Shown: piece after piece, positions 29,651-41,476 of the stretch
How positions within the stretch are numbered: position 1 is the stretch's first letter
How the letters are laid out: each line of letters opens with the position of its first letter
DNA from: Osmia lignaria lignaria
Taxonomy: Eukaryota; Arthropoda; Insecta; Hymenoptera; Megachilidae
Direction: 5' to 3'
Length of the DNA stretch: 64,000 nt
NCBI RefSeq assembly: GCF_051020975.1
Contig: NC_135041.1
Location: forward strand, 8,506,256-8,570,255
Program-made: the position numbers and the translations under genes
The notes under the pieces: generated by a model
Told to the model about the DNA's origin: nothing
The model's input: only the letters and a program-made list of their open reading frames with translations
The model's database searches: none

Positions 29651-32498
29651 ATGGAAAGTGAAATTATCTGTATTTCATCAGATGATGATGAAAGTATGGA
29701 ACATGTATGTGTATTGCATATATTATAAGTACTACCAATCAAACACGAAAAAATTGAAAAAGTTATAATTTCCTGATTGTTTTAGAATAAAACTAATAAT
29801 ACAAAATCATCGGTCATCAAACAGACAAAGGATGAGCATTCTTCTTCTATAAAAGAGAGAAGTACCTTGAGTCGAAATGAAATTACGAAAATTAATAAGA
29901 AGAAGAGGAAAATATCTGAAGTTATTGACGAAAATGATGCTTGTTTTAAGAACCAAGCAAAAGTGATTATGTGCACAGAGGATAGTATTACTAAACGAGA
30001 TGCGATAAAAAATTCTGATGAATTACCAACTGTACAGAAGGATAACACGTTATCCTCTGACGAGGATGTAATGTTATTAAAACCAAAGTTAGTTGTAAAA
30101 GAAAAAAAATCTATTTTCCTAGAGGAACAAGATATATTTCCCATGTTCATAAGTTTATGTTTGCAAAAAGACCGTTCCGAGGACATGAAAACTGTCGTTA
30201 ATAAATTAAAAAGACGTTATGAGCATTTGGATCCTACGTATGCTACTTCTGAAACTTTCATAAATTTGTTAAACGAAAAAAGAAATGATATTATGCTTAG
30301 CAAAAACAAGTTATATATACATATTGCTGAGGTAATGAACGAAATGAAAAACAATTGTAAAAAAAATTCAGCTTTGTTAACAAATGGCGCAAATTGTGTT
30401 ACTAATATCAATAAATTGAATACTGGTAACAGTTCGGCTAAGACATTGCGTTCAAGTACGTCACATAATACTGTTAGTGATAATGAAGAAATGCTTACTA
30501 CAGGTGAGAAAAATGATAAGGATGAAAAAAGAGATGGAAAACATAATTCTCAAAGGAAAATTAGAGTAATATTAAAAGCAATGAGAAAATGTGAAAAGTA
30601 TATTAAACTACTGGAAGAATCGGAAGTAGATTTTGACCAGGAAAATAATAGTAACTACATTAAATTGGAAAGGTATAAACATCGAATAGTAGAACTTCAT
30701 CAAATATATTGTGAATGTATTGGAGAAAGTGCTGATGCAGGACGACAATATTTACGACCAAAACACTTCAGTACAACCGGAATTGTTTCTGTAGATCATG
30801 CTATTACAAGTTTCATCAATTCCAAAATGTCGAAGAGAAGCAAATTGAAAAAAATTGGCGCTTTTACGAATGCATTAATATTTCCAGATTACCGGGACAT
30901 CTTAGAGTGTGTTACAAAATGTAATGAAATGAATAATTTAGGTTTGGATAATAAAAAGCAGCAACAGATTGGTGAGTTACAACTGAATATAAATTACAAC
31001 CGAAATTTATGTATTATAACTGAATTGTAATTTCGCTGTTTATATTTAATATTTGTTATAGCGAAAAAAGCATTTACCGAATTAGGAGAATATTTACAAC
31101 GTTCTAGACGTAACGATTATTGGGATACATTTTCTTTATTTTTTGAAAACAAAGATGATGATGATCCCGCTTTAAAAGATCGACAGTTAGCGGAAAAATT
31201 GATGCAGAATAAACAAGAGGGTGAGAAGAGGTTGGCAAATGTATTTCAGGAGTATGTGAAGAAACAAGAGGAGAAGAACGATCATTCTATTGATTCTGAA
31301 ACATCATCGGAAAATGAAGAAAATGAAGAAGATTGCACAGAAAATGAAGATATGGATATTAATAATGAAACTGATAACATTAGCGAGGATGGTACAAGTT
31401 TGAATAATGATGATAATAAAGCTAGTACAGATGAGGATGAAAATGGTATAGATGGAAGTAAACAATCTGTAAGTAAAATGGATATTAATAATAAACCTAG
31501 TGTAAATGAAGTTCAGTATAATGTTATAGAAATACGCGAAAAACAGCAAACAAAATCTAATAATAAATTAAAAGACAATGTTAGTAACAACAACTTAAAA
31601 ATAAAACAAGTTGATATTGATGAAAATATATCTAAATCTGAACACACACAGTTAATAAAAGAAAATGAAACAATACAATTGTCTGATACAGTGCCACATA
31701 ATTTAAATACTTCGCCTGGTTTAATACCGTTAACTACATTATCTATGTCAGATAATAAAATTCCTATTGAGAAAGCAAAAGGTTAGTGTACAAATGTACT
31801 ATTAATAAAGAAGAATTAATCATGAAAGAATGAACAGTGGAATTTAAGGTTTATTATATCTGTGTGTTGTAGAGGATGATTCTAACATTATAAATGAAAA
31901 ATTAATAAATGAACCGCCATCGGAGGAGGAAAAACCATTGTTACGAGTACGTTCTTTTGCTAAACTTCCTGGGACATGGAAAGACATTCAAGAAAAAGTA
32001 GGCCAACTAGATAAAAATAATGATCTTATAGATCTTACACAAGAATCACCAAAACAAAATTCTACTGCTCATCAGCAAGCAAGTATTCAAAGTAAATCTA
32101 AGGTACTTCCTACTACGAAAGATAAACGCAAAATGTTAGTAATACCATCAGGTAAACATATAATTAAAGTACAAAATGTCACAAACAATTATATGAGAAT
32201 TGGTTCTAAAAGCTCAATGGATTTTAATAATAAAGCTAAATTGCAAAAAGAAGTTGTTACATCTTCGTACCAAATAGTAGGTAACAGCAGCAGAACCACT
32301 ACTATACGCCTACCACCAAATCAAAATTTTAATCGGGAAACGAAGGATAATAATCAGGGAAATAGTTCACAAGCAAAAAAGAAGAATATTATCGTACAGG
32401 TACCTCAGGCCGCTCAAATTGTACTTTTACTCGGCAAACAAAAGGAAAAAAGTTTGCAACAGTCAAAAACAAACGTATCTGTGTCACAGTCTAAATGA
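29651..32498 (+). CDS. Daxx: Daxx-like H3.3 histone chaperone, complete, 4 exons
   Basis: Nuclear chaperone that in the known family deposits histone H3.3 with ATRX and binds SUMOylated partners. Exons: 29651-29704, 29786-30971, 31062-31781, 31873-32498; 861 aa. An N-terminal SUMO-interacting motif is clear (IICISSDDDE, residues 5-14). A helical bundle region is about 130-210. The histone-binding region is about 248-455; its end, DPALKDRQLAEKLMQNK, closely matches the family. An acidic Glu/Asp/Asn-rich tract follows (about 485-560). A second SIM-like motif is LIDLT 705-709. Exon 1 codes 18 residues, nearly all of them the SIM. AATAAA lies at 32603-32608 and 32657-32662. The gene converges on kynurenine formamidase. 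Confident of family; partners are inferred. Confidence 0.9.
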
Positions 32499-33100
32499 CA
32501 GAAACAGAAACTGAAGGTAATTCATCTTGATCATTGTTATGTTAAGTTATTAACAAATGACAGATGACCACTGACTTATGATAAATGTAATAAGTTTTTC
32601 AAAATAAACCATTTGTAATTACCAATACTGTATTAGTACATTAGCATGTTACATTGAATAAATTTTTGTATGAATAAAAACATATTTATGGTTTTTGTAT
32701 GCTAAATATTTTTATTACTTATATGTAAATTGTTGATTTTATTAATTTATTAAACCATGTTATAGTAAAAGTTGGATTACTACCCGAAAATTGGGACCCA
32801 AACCGGGCATTATCAAGCGGAAGTGCTTTTTTGGTTCTTAGAAACGGCTTGGGCCGAGCGTTTGAATATTGCTGAACTTAAAAAAAGACAGAGAGCGCAA
32901 GAGAAAAAGATTCGAGAATCAATAAAAACTTTTATTGTTGTATTAATATTGTCTCATCGATATTGCAGTTCAGATCAGGTTACACTATTCGCTTGTCCAG
33001 CTTCGCAATTCTTCAAGGAGATCCCCTTAGGTGGTGAATTCTCTTGAATGGTTCCCGGGGATGGTAACCGGGTAGTTATCCAATGGATCTGCCCGGGTAC
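32499..33100. other. Convergent 3' region between Daxx and kynurenine formamidase
   Basis: Daxx poly(A) signals are at 32603 and 32657. Most of the remainder is the pogo-type element 32763-33117. The 91-codon plus-strand frame at 32772-33047 lies inside that element; I do not recognise it and do not call it a gene. Confidence 0.6.
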
Positions 33101-33117
33101 TTATCCAACTTTTACTG
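32763..33117. mobile_element. pogo/Tigger-type MITE, 355 bp, TA-flanked, overlapping a CDS end
   Basis: The left end (tagtaaaagttggattacta..) and the inverted right end (cagtaaaagttggataagta..) agree at 21 of 24 positions, and TA flanks both (32761-32762, 33118-33119). CAGT-type ends with TA duplication fit the pogo/Tigger branch of Tc1-mariner. A subterminal copy of ttggataactacccgg recurs about 25 bp inside the right end. Back-to-back AATAAA motifs on both strands lie at 32921-32936. The right end overlaps the last codons of the kynurenine formamidase gene. Confidence 0.72.
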
Positions 33118-34480
33118 TATTCAGTATAATTTTTGTCAAAACAAATTCTTCATCTGTAAATTTTTCCACGATATCAAAATGATCGATGTTATCTCGAAGA
33201 AAAATATATTGAACGTTATCCACTATTGTAATAAGTTTCTAAAATAAAAATAAACATCATAAATTTCTGTCAGTAGAACATCATCCAGAATAGATAAACC
33301 CAATTATTTATTTATCTAGAGTAGTACCTGAGCACATTCTCGTGATTCATTGATAAGCCCTGGTGAATCACATTCTGCAACAGTCACAATAACTTTCACC
33401 CCTTGAATTGGTTTATTGTTTTTAGTATCTAAAGTGGTAAAGCTGTACTCCACGATTTCATCTCTAAAATGTACAAAGCAGATTATTAGGAAACAATTTA
33501 TTAGAATTTTTCAATACTTACTTTGTTAATTTCAAATTGTCATTAATGGTGGTATTAATCAGAGGTTTTAAATTAAATACACCGCCTATTAAAATGACAC
33601 CTTTTAGTAAATTTAAATATCCACTTTTTGTTATTTTTTCCATCCATAATGGATCAAATAAAAGGCTTGAAGCCAAATGTGCACCAGCACTATGACCAGA
33701 TATCCAAACGCCCCTGTATGAATTTATTCAATGTTATTATTTTATATTATTTCTTATATACATATATAAATACAGTCGATTTATACGTATATATATATCG
33801 TACCGACTTCCAAGAGTTAAAGCATATTTCAATATTTGTTCAATCGCCTTTTTTATTTGTGATATTATATCTCTAAGTTTGACTGAAACACAAAAAGAAA
33901 ATAAATTGGAACATTATCTTTAAATTTCTATTTAGAGGTAAATAGAAAAGAAAAGGAAATAAATTTACCATTAGGACATAGATCATAGCCAACGGTAATA
34001 ACTTTAATCCCTTTGCAAATTAAAACAGGAGCCGCGAATGCTGCCATGTCTTTACTACCTTCTTGCCAATAACCTCCGTGAATGAACACAAATATTGGAG
34101 CATCTAAAATATCATAAATCTGTCAAGTTAATGATTTTAAATTATTCAAACAATTTTGTACCTTTGGGTAAATCGATTCCATATATGTCATATTTAGTTC
34201 GATCCGTTGTTCCGTACGCAACATCCAGTTCACATTTCAAGGTTTTACGAGCATTTTCGGTCACTATAATAATAAATCAATTCAAACGATCGTAAAGTAA
34301 TTTAATTTTTAAAATTCATACCTTCTTTGGCGAATTTGTAATAGTGTGCCAATACTTCCGCGTGGCCCAATCGTTTGCTCCATTTACTCGGAGTGTAATT
34401 AACTTCCTGCTCCTAAAAAAATCATACTTATGTAAAAACAATAAAATTATTAATCAATATAAACTTACGGAAATTGACAT
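33101..34480 (-). CDS. KFase: Kynurenine formamidase (arylformamidase), complete, 8 exons
   Basis: Cytosolic alpha/beta-hydrolase that converts N-formylkynurenine to kynurenine and formate, the second step of tryptophan breakdown and of the ommochrome route. Exons in coding order: 34469-34480, 34322-34412, 34162-34263, 33969-34103, 33804-33882, 33522-33713, 33328-33463, 33101-33238; 294 aa. Visible motifs: HGGYW 77-81 (oxyanion hole), GHSAG with nucleophile Ser148, Asp236 in ECDSP and His269 in DHF, completing the triad. NYTPSKWSKR near the N-terminus is also typical. Exon 1 codes only MSIS. The last five residues (TVKVG) and the stop read through a transposon terminal repeat, and the nearest AATAAA on this strand (32931-32936) is also inside that element. 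Family and triad are secure. Confidence 0.93.
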
Positions 34481-37080
34481 CTTCGATCGGCAAGTATAAA
34501 AATGGAATTTCAAAAAAAGAATTTTCAACACTAATCAAGCAGTTGCTTTAATAATAAAGATGTTTTCTTCTCTATCGATGGATCACTAAAATTTTAATTT
34601 GATTAACAATATTTACAGATGGACAGAAATCTTTTTAGAAAACACGATTTACGATGGATAGTTACAAACTATCAACTGCAATATGTTCTCTAAGTTTCAT
34701 CTAAGTCATTACATCGTATGCTATTTGAGAGTACTGGGTGGTTGCAGATCGCGCCACTGTTATTATACTTATTACCAACAAACGCGAGTGTATTAGCCAC
34801 AGTGTACTAGTCTACTGTTTTGCAACAAATCGAACCGATAATGTTACTTATTAATTCAATGATTTTGTATTTTTAAAATAGTTACGAAACAGCAGGTATT
34901 TAGCACATCTATATTATACAAATGTATGTATGCCTTTTATTATATTCATCAGATTATTTTGCTTACATAACACCGTTCAACACGAATTTTGTTTTCCAAT
35001 AGCCATTGGGTGATCGTTGTAGAGCTTCTCATTCTGAACACGAATCCGAAGACCGAATTGCTCTGTTACCCTCAGTTTTCGAAAAACACAAATTTTTGTA
35101 AAAACGTGTTGGGGGGGGGGGGGCGCGGAAACTAAAAGCGCTAGGACATTCGCATTGGTCTTAAAAGATAAAGGAGAGGTTCGCGGACATATTGATATAT
35201 ATAGTTATTATATTACGTGATTCTGAATAGATGTAAATGTCGATGAAAGTTTTAAAAACAGCCGACGCACGCATTTCCTACGTATTACTTTTGTTCCTTA
35301 TCTAGCGCGAATTCTCTATACAGTACCGAATTCTGTAGACATTTCCGAAGAAGAAACTATGGGGGGAAAGTGTTGGAGCAGTATGCAATTCGAGTAAATC
35401 GAAAAAATATCTGCCGGTGACGCGTGCACGGCGTTTTGCCGTCAGACGGCCATAGCTCGTTCTCTTCTCATTAAAACGTTTTATTACTACAAATGTGTAA
35501 GACATGTATAATACATAAGAAAATAAACTAATTAGGTAAATAATTTAAAAATAAATGCAACTGTACACCATTTAGCTTAAAGGTTATTACTATAACCTTT
35601 AATAGAATCAAAGCGAGAGAATATATCCCAATGTGGTCAATGTATTAAAGTAGAAGTGAATAAGGCAGAAGTCATGATCGGCGTAGCGACGCAAAGGGTG
35701 AAATATGTAAGAAATATGTGTGCGTTTAAAATATACACATCCTATACCAGATTCATGGAGAAGGTAGCGGAGAATAGGGTACGAGGGTCGAAGAGATTGA
35801 AAACCAGAAAAACCGGTCTTTCCTTTTGGCCCCACTCTTTCGTAATGTGCACACCATTCTCTGTGGAGGAGTCACAGGTAGGTCCATAGCAGCTGATGTA
35901 TCGGGTATCGTGCCACGTCGACGCCTACCCACAGACCACAGGTAAGAGAAACCTTTTCCAGTCAAAAATTCGTCGGTTGAAGGGATATTTTGCTCGAGAG
36001 AGCTGAGTAATATACAATAAAATGCAAGCAGTGGGATTGTTGACTCCACTGTTCTACCATCGTCGAACTCAGTATTTACTTGACCAACAAACGGTCACGA
36101 TAATTGCTCAATTCAGAAATCCCTACGAGATGTTGGCAAAGGGAAGAGCTTTTGACAATTTAGCAGACAATGAATAAAGCGACGATAAGTTCATATGGTA
36201 ATTCCATAAAGCTGGAAAATAAATTTGAGTATCTTTTCTGGTCGCCTTGATGGTCCTTCTCAGCTTACATGTTTTGTAACCGGTTCTCCAGTGCATACTG
36301 GGTTAATTTATTTGACCTACCAACTACTACGTTCATTTCCAATTAGTTTCCACGACGTTAAGTAGGTATCCTTTTATATGCATTGTCTTCGCTGGAATTC
36401 AGGATCACGTCGTTAAATCGTGCTATTAATAGTACAATTCTATTGGTAACTTACAAGTTGATACTGTATTATGGAACGTAGGTGTGAAGCCCATCACTAA
36501 AATGACAATAAATATTTCCCTACGTGTCCACATTCCTTTCCCAGCCTATTTAAACTTTTAGCAGGTAACCGGTAAGAGAAAGTATTGCCGAAGGGCGATT
36601 GGTGCTTTTTGAATGTGGAGGAAACCAACTATTTCCTTGAAGGTATTTCGATCTGATAAGTCTCAAGATATTTGAACTTGACTTAATGCAGCAGAAGTTA
36701 CAAGACAACATATTCTTACCAACGTGCCCGTCAAGTGGAGTAAGATGGAGATCACGTTTCTGATGATTCTCTGGAAGAATGGAGAGACAGCACATTTTCG
36801 TTGGGCAACATATTTTCGTTGTCAAACCTGTTTGGTCCTGCCTGTCTATTCTTACCTTGAAATAGTGTGAACGATCGCTGAAAGTATGCATAGCTGTACC
36901 GTGAAGAAATTTCTCATGTAAAAAGTAACTCAAGTACTACAAATATAAAAAATATTTTCATTTAAGTTTGCTGTTAATTGTAAATTACAGTATGGTAAAT
37001 GAGGCTTTCTTTCATTTTTTGTTTTGTTAAATAGTTATGATTAATGCAAAATATTGAAAATTTTGGGTAAAAAAGAACTT
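34481..37080. other. Noncoding interval between KFase and the tRNA
   Basis: It holds the KFase promoter and leader, then mixed sequence with no gene I can support. A 13-base G run lies at 35111-35123. The open frames at 35302-36049 and 36550-36933 lack recognisable domains and splice partners. Confidence 0.45.
37069..37074 (-). terminator. RNA polymerase III terminator of tRNA-Arg
   Basis: Six consecutive T on the minus strand, about 6 nt after the 3' end of the tRNA. Confidence 0.8.
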
Positions 37081-37153
37081 CGATCCTGCCAGGATTCGAA
37101 CCTGGAATCTTCTGATCCGTAGTCAGACGCGTTATCCGTTGCGCCACAGGACC
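37081..37153 (-). tRNA. tRNA-Arg(ACG): tRNA-Arg (anticodon ACG)
   Basis: A 73-nt intronless tRNA. The acceptor arms GGTCCTG and CAGGATC pair (with a G:T wobble), with discriminator G. The anticodon stem TCTGA/TCAGA encloses the loop CTACGGA, giving anticodon ACG; A34 would be edited to inosine to read CGU/CGC/CGA. The A box (TGGCGCAACGG) and the B box (GGTTCGAATCC) are intact. It ends in a T6 terminator. CCA is not encoded, as expected in the nucleus. Confidence 0.97.
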
Positions 37154-39114
37154 GTCCTTGATTTAGTATTTTATCTATTCTTACAAGTGGTACAATTAAC
37201 GAATGTAATTAAAATATATCAGTACAGCATTTCTTAAACTAATAAAGATAATAAAACATAAAATGTTTTAAATTATTACCGTGTGTCCGATTATAATTTA
37301 CGATACAGTATAATCTGGCGTAACAGTACGCAATTATTGGTACAAACAGTTATAGAATAAAGTATTGATTTCTATGTTTTATACGCACTTTCCCATGTTC
37401 TGGATTCAATCTTTTATTCTGGGAACATCAATACTGGTCCAATTATTTCCTGACAGTTACATCATTTGATCGCACATAACATGATGCAGTAAAATTATCT
37501 TGTAGAAGGCCTTAAATAGAATGCAGTATCATAAGTTCTTTTAATTGATAGCAATAGCACGTGTAACATTGCAGATGTGTAACGATAAGAATGCTTGCGG
37601 ACAATTTACTTTGCAATCTGATTCCTTTGTTGGCGAATGGATTGTACTCATAAATTCGTAGAATTCTAAGGTCTATCAATTATTAAGAAATGCTAATTCA
37701 ACTGAAACTATGATTTCTTTGTTGATTTCACATTAAATAAGATTTATCAAATTTTAAATTTTTAAGTCTCTTTTTAAAGTCTCTAATCAATAGAGACTAA
37801 TTAAAAGGTAGCAATTATTTATTAGCGATGATTGTCGTCCACCGCAATATCAGCTTAGATCGGTGTAAAATTTCACACGCAAAACGATATGTAAAGCTTG
37901 GTATTTGTAATATGAAACATATAATTTATACAGTATCGTTAACTGTTTCGTGTAATATATACCGATTATGTGTTCTACATTTCGTTCAATATGGATAAGA
38001 CTGATAAAAAGTACATAATACAACAGATTTGGCGGCATAAGACGGAAAGCTGGATAAGTACAGTAACAATTATGATTACCGGTAAAGAAGTAATCTATAG
38101 TTACCTATTTGCTGGATAACTGTTCTATCTCGATAACTATTCTATTCAAACTGTTTGTCAATTCGGTTCCAAGCGACATTAGTTCAACTTCCGTAAGTAC
38201 AAGAGAATGCAAATCTAGAAAAAGACAGAATTACCCTTAATGTAAATTTACACGAGCAAATATTGTCAATCAACTTTTCTTAAATTTGTGCAATATTGTG
38301 CATGAGAGAAATGCGAATCTCTCTTTTTTTTTGGCTACGCGTGTGTACCGAACAGTAGAGACTTTACTGGAACCGACGTTAACCGAGTTCGATCGAATTC
38401 ATACGAACAAGCCCAAGTTTCCTGTGATCCAGAGCCGACGCGGCGGTTGAAAAAGACGAAAAGTGGGGTTAGGTTGTAGTAGAGGGACGAACGATAGAGA
38501 GAGAGAAGTTTTCTCGTGTCGTAAAAGTGGGGATAGAATCTCAGTGTGCAGCAGAAGCAAACATATAGTTCTGCGTCCCCGAGCAGGCTGTGTAGGATCG
38601 ACGTTGCTGGACAGAGAAAACGTTTCGTAAAGCGAAAGAGAGAAGAAAAGAATTACCGACGAAGGAAGGTAGAAAGAGAAGAGAAGAAAAGGGAGCAACA
38701 GCTTGTGGAACGGCATGTCCTCGCGTGCTTGTGTCGTACAGCGTTTCTGAACGCAGCCATTACGACAGAACCGCTCTCGGTGACGCTTTGCTGGCGGTGG
38801 AGCTGTGCTCACGCGCGCAGTGGTTACGGAACGATCGGAACGAAACGCACGTGTCTTTTTCGGTGAAAAAGAAATTCGTAGTGAGAAACGGTAACACGAG
38901 GGAGAGACTACTGAACAAAATTATTAAAGCGTGTTTCTGTGTGTGTGTGTGTACAAGAGGCTTAGAGACGCCTCTTGGCGCGCGGCGTCACGTCGCGCGG
39001 GCATTAATATCTCCAAGTGTCCAATTATTCAATTAGTCGATTATTTACGATTGTAAAAAATCGTGAATCTTTGAACAACACGATTCGAAGAAGAAACAAC
39101 AAACAACAACAATC
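37154..39114 (+). other. Upstream region and leader of Inx2
   Basis: No gene is seen from 37154 to about 38300. From about 38340 the sequence becomes GC- and CpG-richer and purine-rich, as expected for a promoter and a long 5' leader. A short GT run is at 38938-38952. Open frames at 38399-39036 are byproducts of that composition. The ATG at 39115 follows a run of CAA triplets, a good insect start context. Confidence 0.5.
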
Positions 39115-40191
39115 ATGTTTGACGTATTCGGCTCCGTAAAGGGCTTGCTCAAGCTCGACTCCGTGTGCATCGACAACAATGTGTTCCGACTGCACTACAA
39201 AGCGACGGTGATTATATTAATCGCTTTCTCATTATTGGTCACGTCTAGACAATACATAGGAGATCCCATAGATTGCATCGTAGACGAAATACCACTTCAC
39301 GTGATGGACACGTATTGCTGGATTTATTCGACGTTTACGATTCCCGATCGTACCGGCATCGTCGGCAAAGACATCGTACAGCCAGGTGTAGCATCCCACG
39401 TTGAAGGGGACGATGAAATTAAGTACCACAAATACTATCAGTGGGTGTGTTTCACGCTATTCTTCCAAGCGATACTATTTTACGTGCCACGTTATCTGTG
39501 GAAGACCTGGGAGGGCGGTAGGATCAAGATGTTGGTCTTGGACCTTAATTGTCCAGTGATGAGCGAAGATTGCAAAACAGAGAGGAGAAAGTTGCTGGTC
39601 GACTATTTTACCTCAAACCGGCATACGCAAAACTTCTATGCATTCCGATTTTTCCTGTGCGAGGTGCTGAATTTCGTTAACGTGGTCGGCCAGATCTACT
39701 TCATGGATTTCTTCCTAGACGGGGAGTTCACAACTTACGGTTCGGATGTGGTGAAGTTCACGGAAATGGAGCCGGAGGAGAGAATCGACCCAATGTCCCG
39801 TGTATTCCCGAAGGTCACCAAATGCACCTTCCACAAATATGGTGCGTCCGGCACGGTGCAGAAGTTCGACGGTCTATGCGTGCTGCCATTGAATATCGTC
39901 AACGAGAAGATTTACGTGTTCCTATGGTTCTGGTTCATCATTCTGTCCGTGTTAAGCGGTCTAACATTGGCCTACCGTGCTGCGGTTGTAGCTGGACCAA
40001 AACTTCGCCTAATCCTGCTACGCGCTCGATCGCGTCTTTCACCACAAGAAGACATCGAATTGATCGCGAAAGACTGCCAGATCGGTGACTGGTTTGTTCT
40101 TTATCAACTTGGAAAGAACATAGATCCGTTGGTGTATCAACAGCTCATCTCGGAACTGGCCCTAAAGCTTCAGGGAAAAGAACCCGTTTAG
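39115..40191 (+). CDS. Inx2: Innexin 2, complete, uninterrupted CDS
   Basis: Gap-junction channel protein of the plasma membrane; innexins form intercellular channels and hemichannels in invertebrates. It is 358 aa in one open frame with no intron. The start MFDVFGSVKGLLKLDSVCID is the Inx2 N-terminus. Four membrane segments fall at about 30-48, 111-128, 180-198 and 268-292. The innexin signature YYQWV is at 107-111. Extracellular-loop cysteines are Cys54 and Cys68 (loop 1) and Cys237 and Cys255 (loop 2), two per loop as in the family. The cytosolic C-tail is short. It is the first of three innexins in tandem. The lack of introns contrasts with both neighbours. Identity is secure. Confidence 0.97.
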   Translation: MFDVFGSVKGLLKLDSVCIDNNVFRLHYKATVIILIAFSLLVTSRQYIGDPIDCIVDEIPLHVMDTYCWIYSTFTIPDRTGIVGKDIVQPGVASHVEGDDEIKYHKYYQWVCFTLFFQAILFYVPRYLWKTWEGGRIKMLVLDLNCPVMSEDCKTERRKLLVDYFTSNRHTQNFYAFRFFLCEVLNFVNVVGQIYFMDFFLDGEFTTYGSDVVKFTEMEPEERIDPMSRVFPKVTKCTFHKYGASGTVQKFDGLCVLPLNIVNEKIYVFLWFWFIILSVLSGLTLAYRAAVVAGPKLRLILLRARSRLSPQEDIELIAKDCQIGDWFVLYQLGKNIDPLVYQQLISELALKLQGKEPV

Positions 40192-41224
40192 TTTCCATTA
40201 TAATTAATATTCCTTTTTTTCTCACTTGTTTATTCCTCGATCTTTAATTTTGATTAGCCAAGTTAAAAGCCGTGTACCGTAGTTAATTCGACGAATTGAG
40301 GGGCCATTTCCCAGGTCATCGTTGCGACCCGAGATTGCATTCCATATTTTTTTTTTTTTTATGTTTGATAAATTGTAGACGTAAAGATATCGATGATACA
40401 TATATTTTTTTTTAGTTGAACTATACAATTCATTCCTTCTATCGCGCCGTCTTGCGCAAGTGTATGCTTCTATGTGGTGATCGTAGATACATGCATTTCT
40501 GGTATTTGACCCTTTCCTTTCCCTCGTCTTGCAATTTCCTCGGGTTCGTCCAATAATCATTTTCTTTCGGTTTTTTTTTTATCTAAATCCAATTTGGATG
40601 GTGCTTACGAGAAGCGACAGTGCCAACAATGCGCAAGATTTATTTGGAGATATCATCGGTTAAGTGGAGACAAGAAGGCAGTATAGATTGCTACCTTTTA
40701 TTTTTCTAACGCCGCCATTTTTACTCGACTATAAAGAATGATTCGCATTTACTTAATCGATATCTCTTGATAAATCTGTAAGCAACGACGAGGAGACGTA
40801 CGTGAGAGAGTGAGAGAAAGAGCTTAGTATTAAAGAAAAAATAAACTCCTCTGATACATGGAGGGCTTTGTAGAGAGACTCTGATTGTGTGATATAAAAT
40901 GGACGACGACGTTCATTTTCTCTGCCTTTTCATTTCATTTCACTTCCTTTTTAAACATTCAAACTTTGCTAAGATGTTCCTTCGATGGGACTCCCCAATT
41001 GTTTTAGTTCCGAGAGAAGAATGAAGGTGGCAAGCCTGCCGCGAAGGGTTGGTACGCCTGTACTATCGTTTCGCATGGGATTTCGAACGTGTCGTCCTCC
41101 AAGAATCGTAATTTCATTGTCTTACCAGTTATTTTTCATATTGTAGACGTAGGACGTACACATCTTGTACATTGTAGACCATCTTATGAAATAGAAGATA
41201 TAAATTTATATTATATATAAATAT

Positions 41225-41385
41225 ATACAGGGTGTCACAGAAAATCTCGAAACCCATAGCTTCCTGGTGTCAAAACAAGTGAAGAGTAATTAAAAAGTTG
41301 AAAGATGATAGTTTCACATTTGTTTTGACATGGAAAGTTTACCTTTTTTGGGTTGTATGATGTTTTTGAGGCTCCCTGTGTATTA
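41225..41385. repeat. Possible short transposon remnant with CAGGGTGTC end
   Basis: It begins tatacagggtgtcac and ends ggctccctgtgta, a weak inverted match. Similar tatacagggtgtc ends occur at 43405-43418 (inverted) and 57826. The boundaries are tentative. Confidence 0.35.
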
Positions 41386-41430
41386 TATTTAGAGAGAGAA
41401 AGATGGATATATAGAATGAAATATATATGT

Positions 41431-41476
41431 GAGAGAGAGAGAGGGATAGAATGAGAGAGAGAGAGAGAGAGAGAGA
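41431..41476 (+). repeat. (GA)n microsatellite
   Basis: Nearly pure GA repeats interrupted once by ggatagaat, within the probable Inx2 3' UTR. Confidence 0.9.

Noticed and set aside
32772..33047. 91-codon plus-strand frame with a Lys/Arg/Glu-rich helix
   Set aside because: It lies wholly inside the pogo-type MITE and matches no transposase motif I can see.
35302..36933. Open frames at 35302-35505, 35608-36049 and 36550-36933
   Set aside because: No recognisable domain, no consistent splice partners, and composition like the surrounding noncoding DNA.
38399..39036. Arg/Lys-rich frames upstream of Inx2
   Set aside because: Purine-rich leader sequence stays open by composition; no homology visible.
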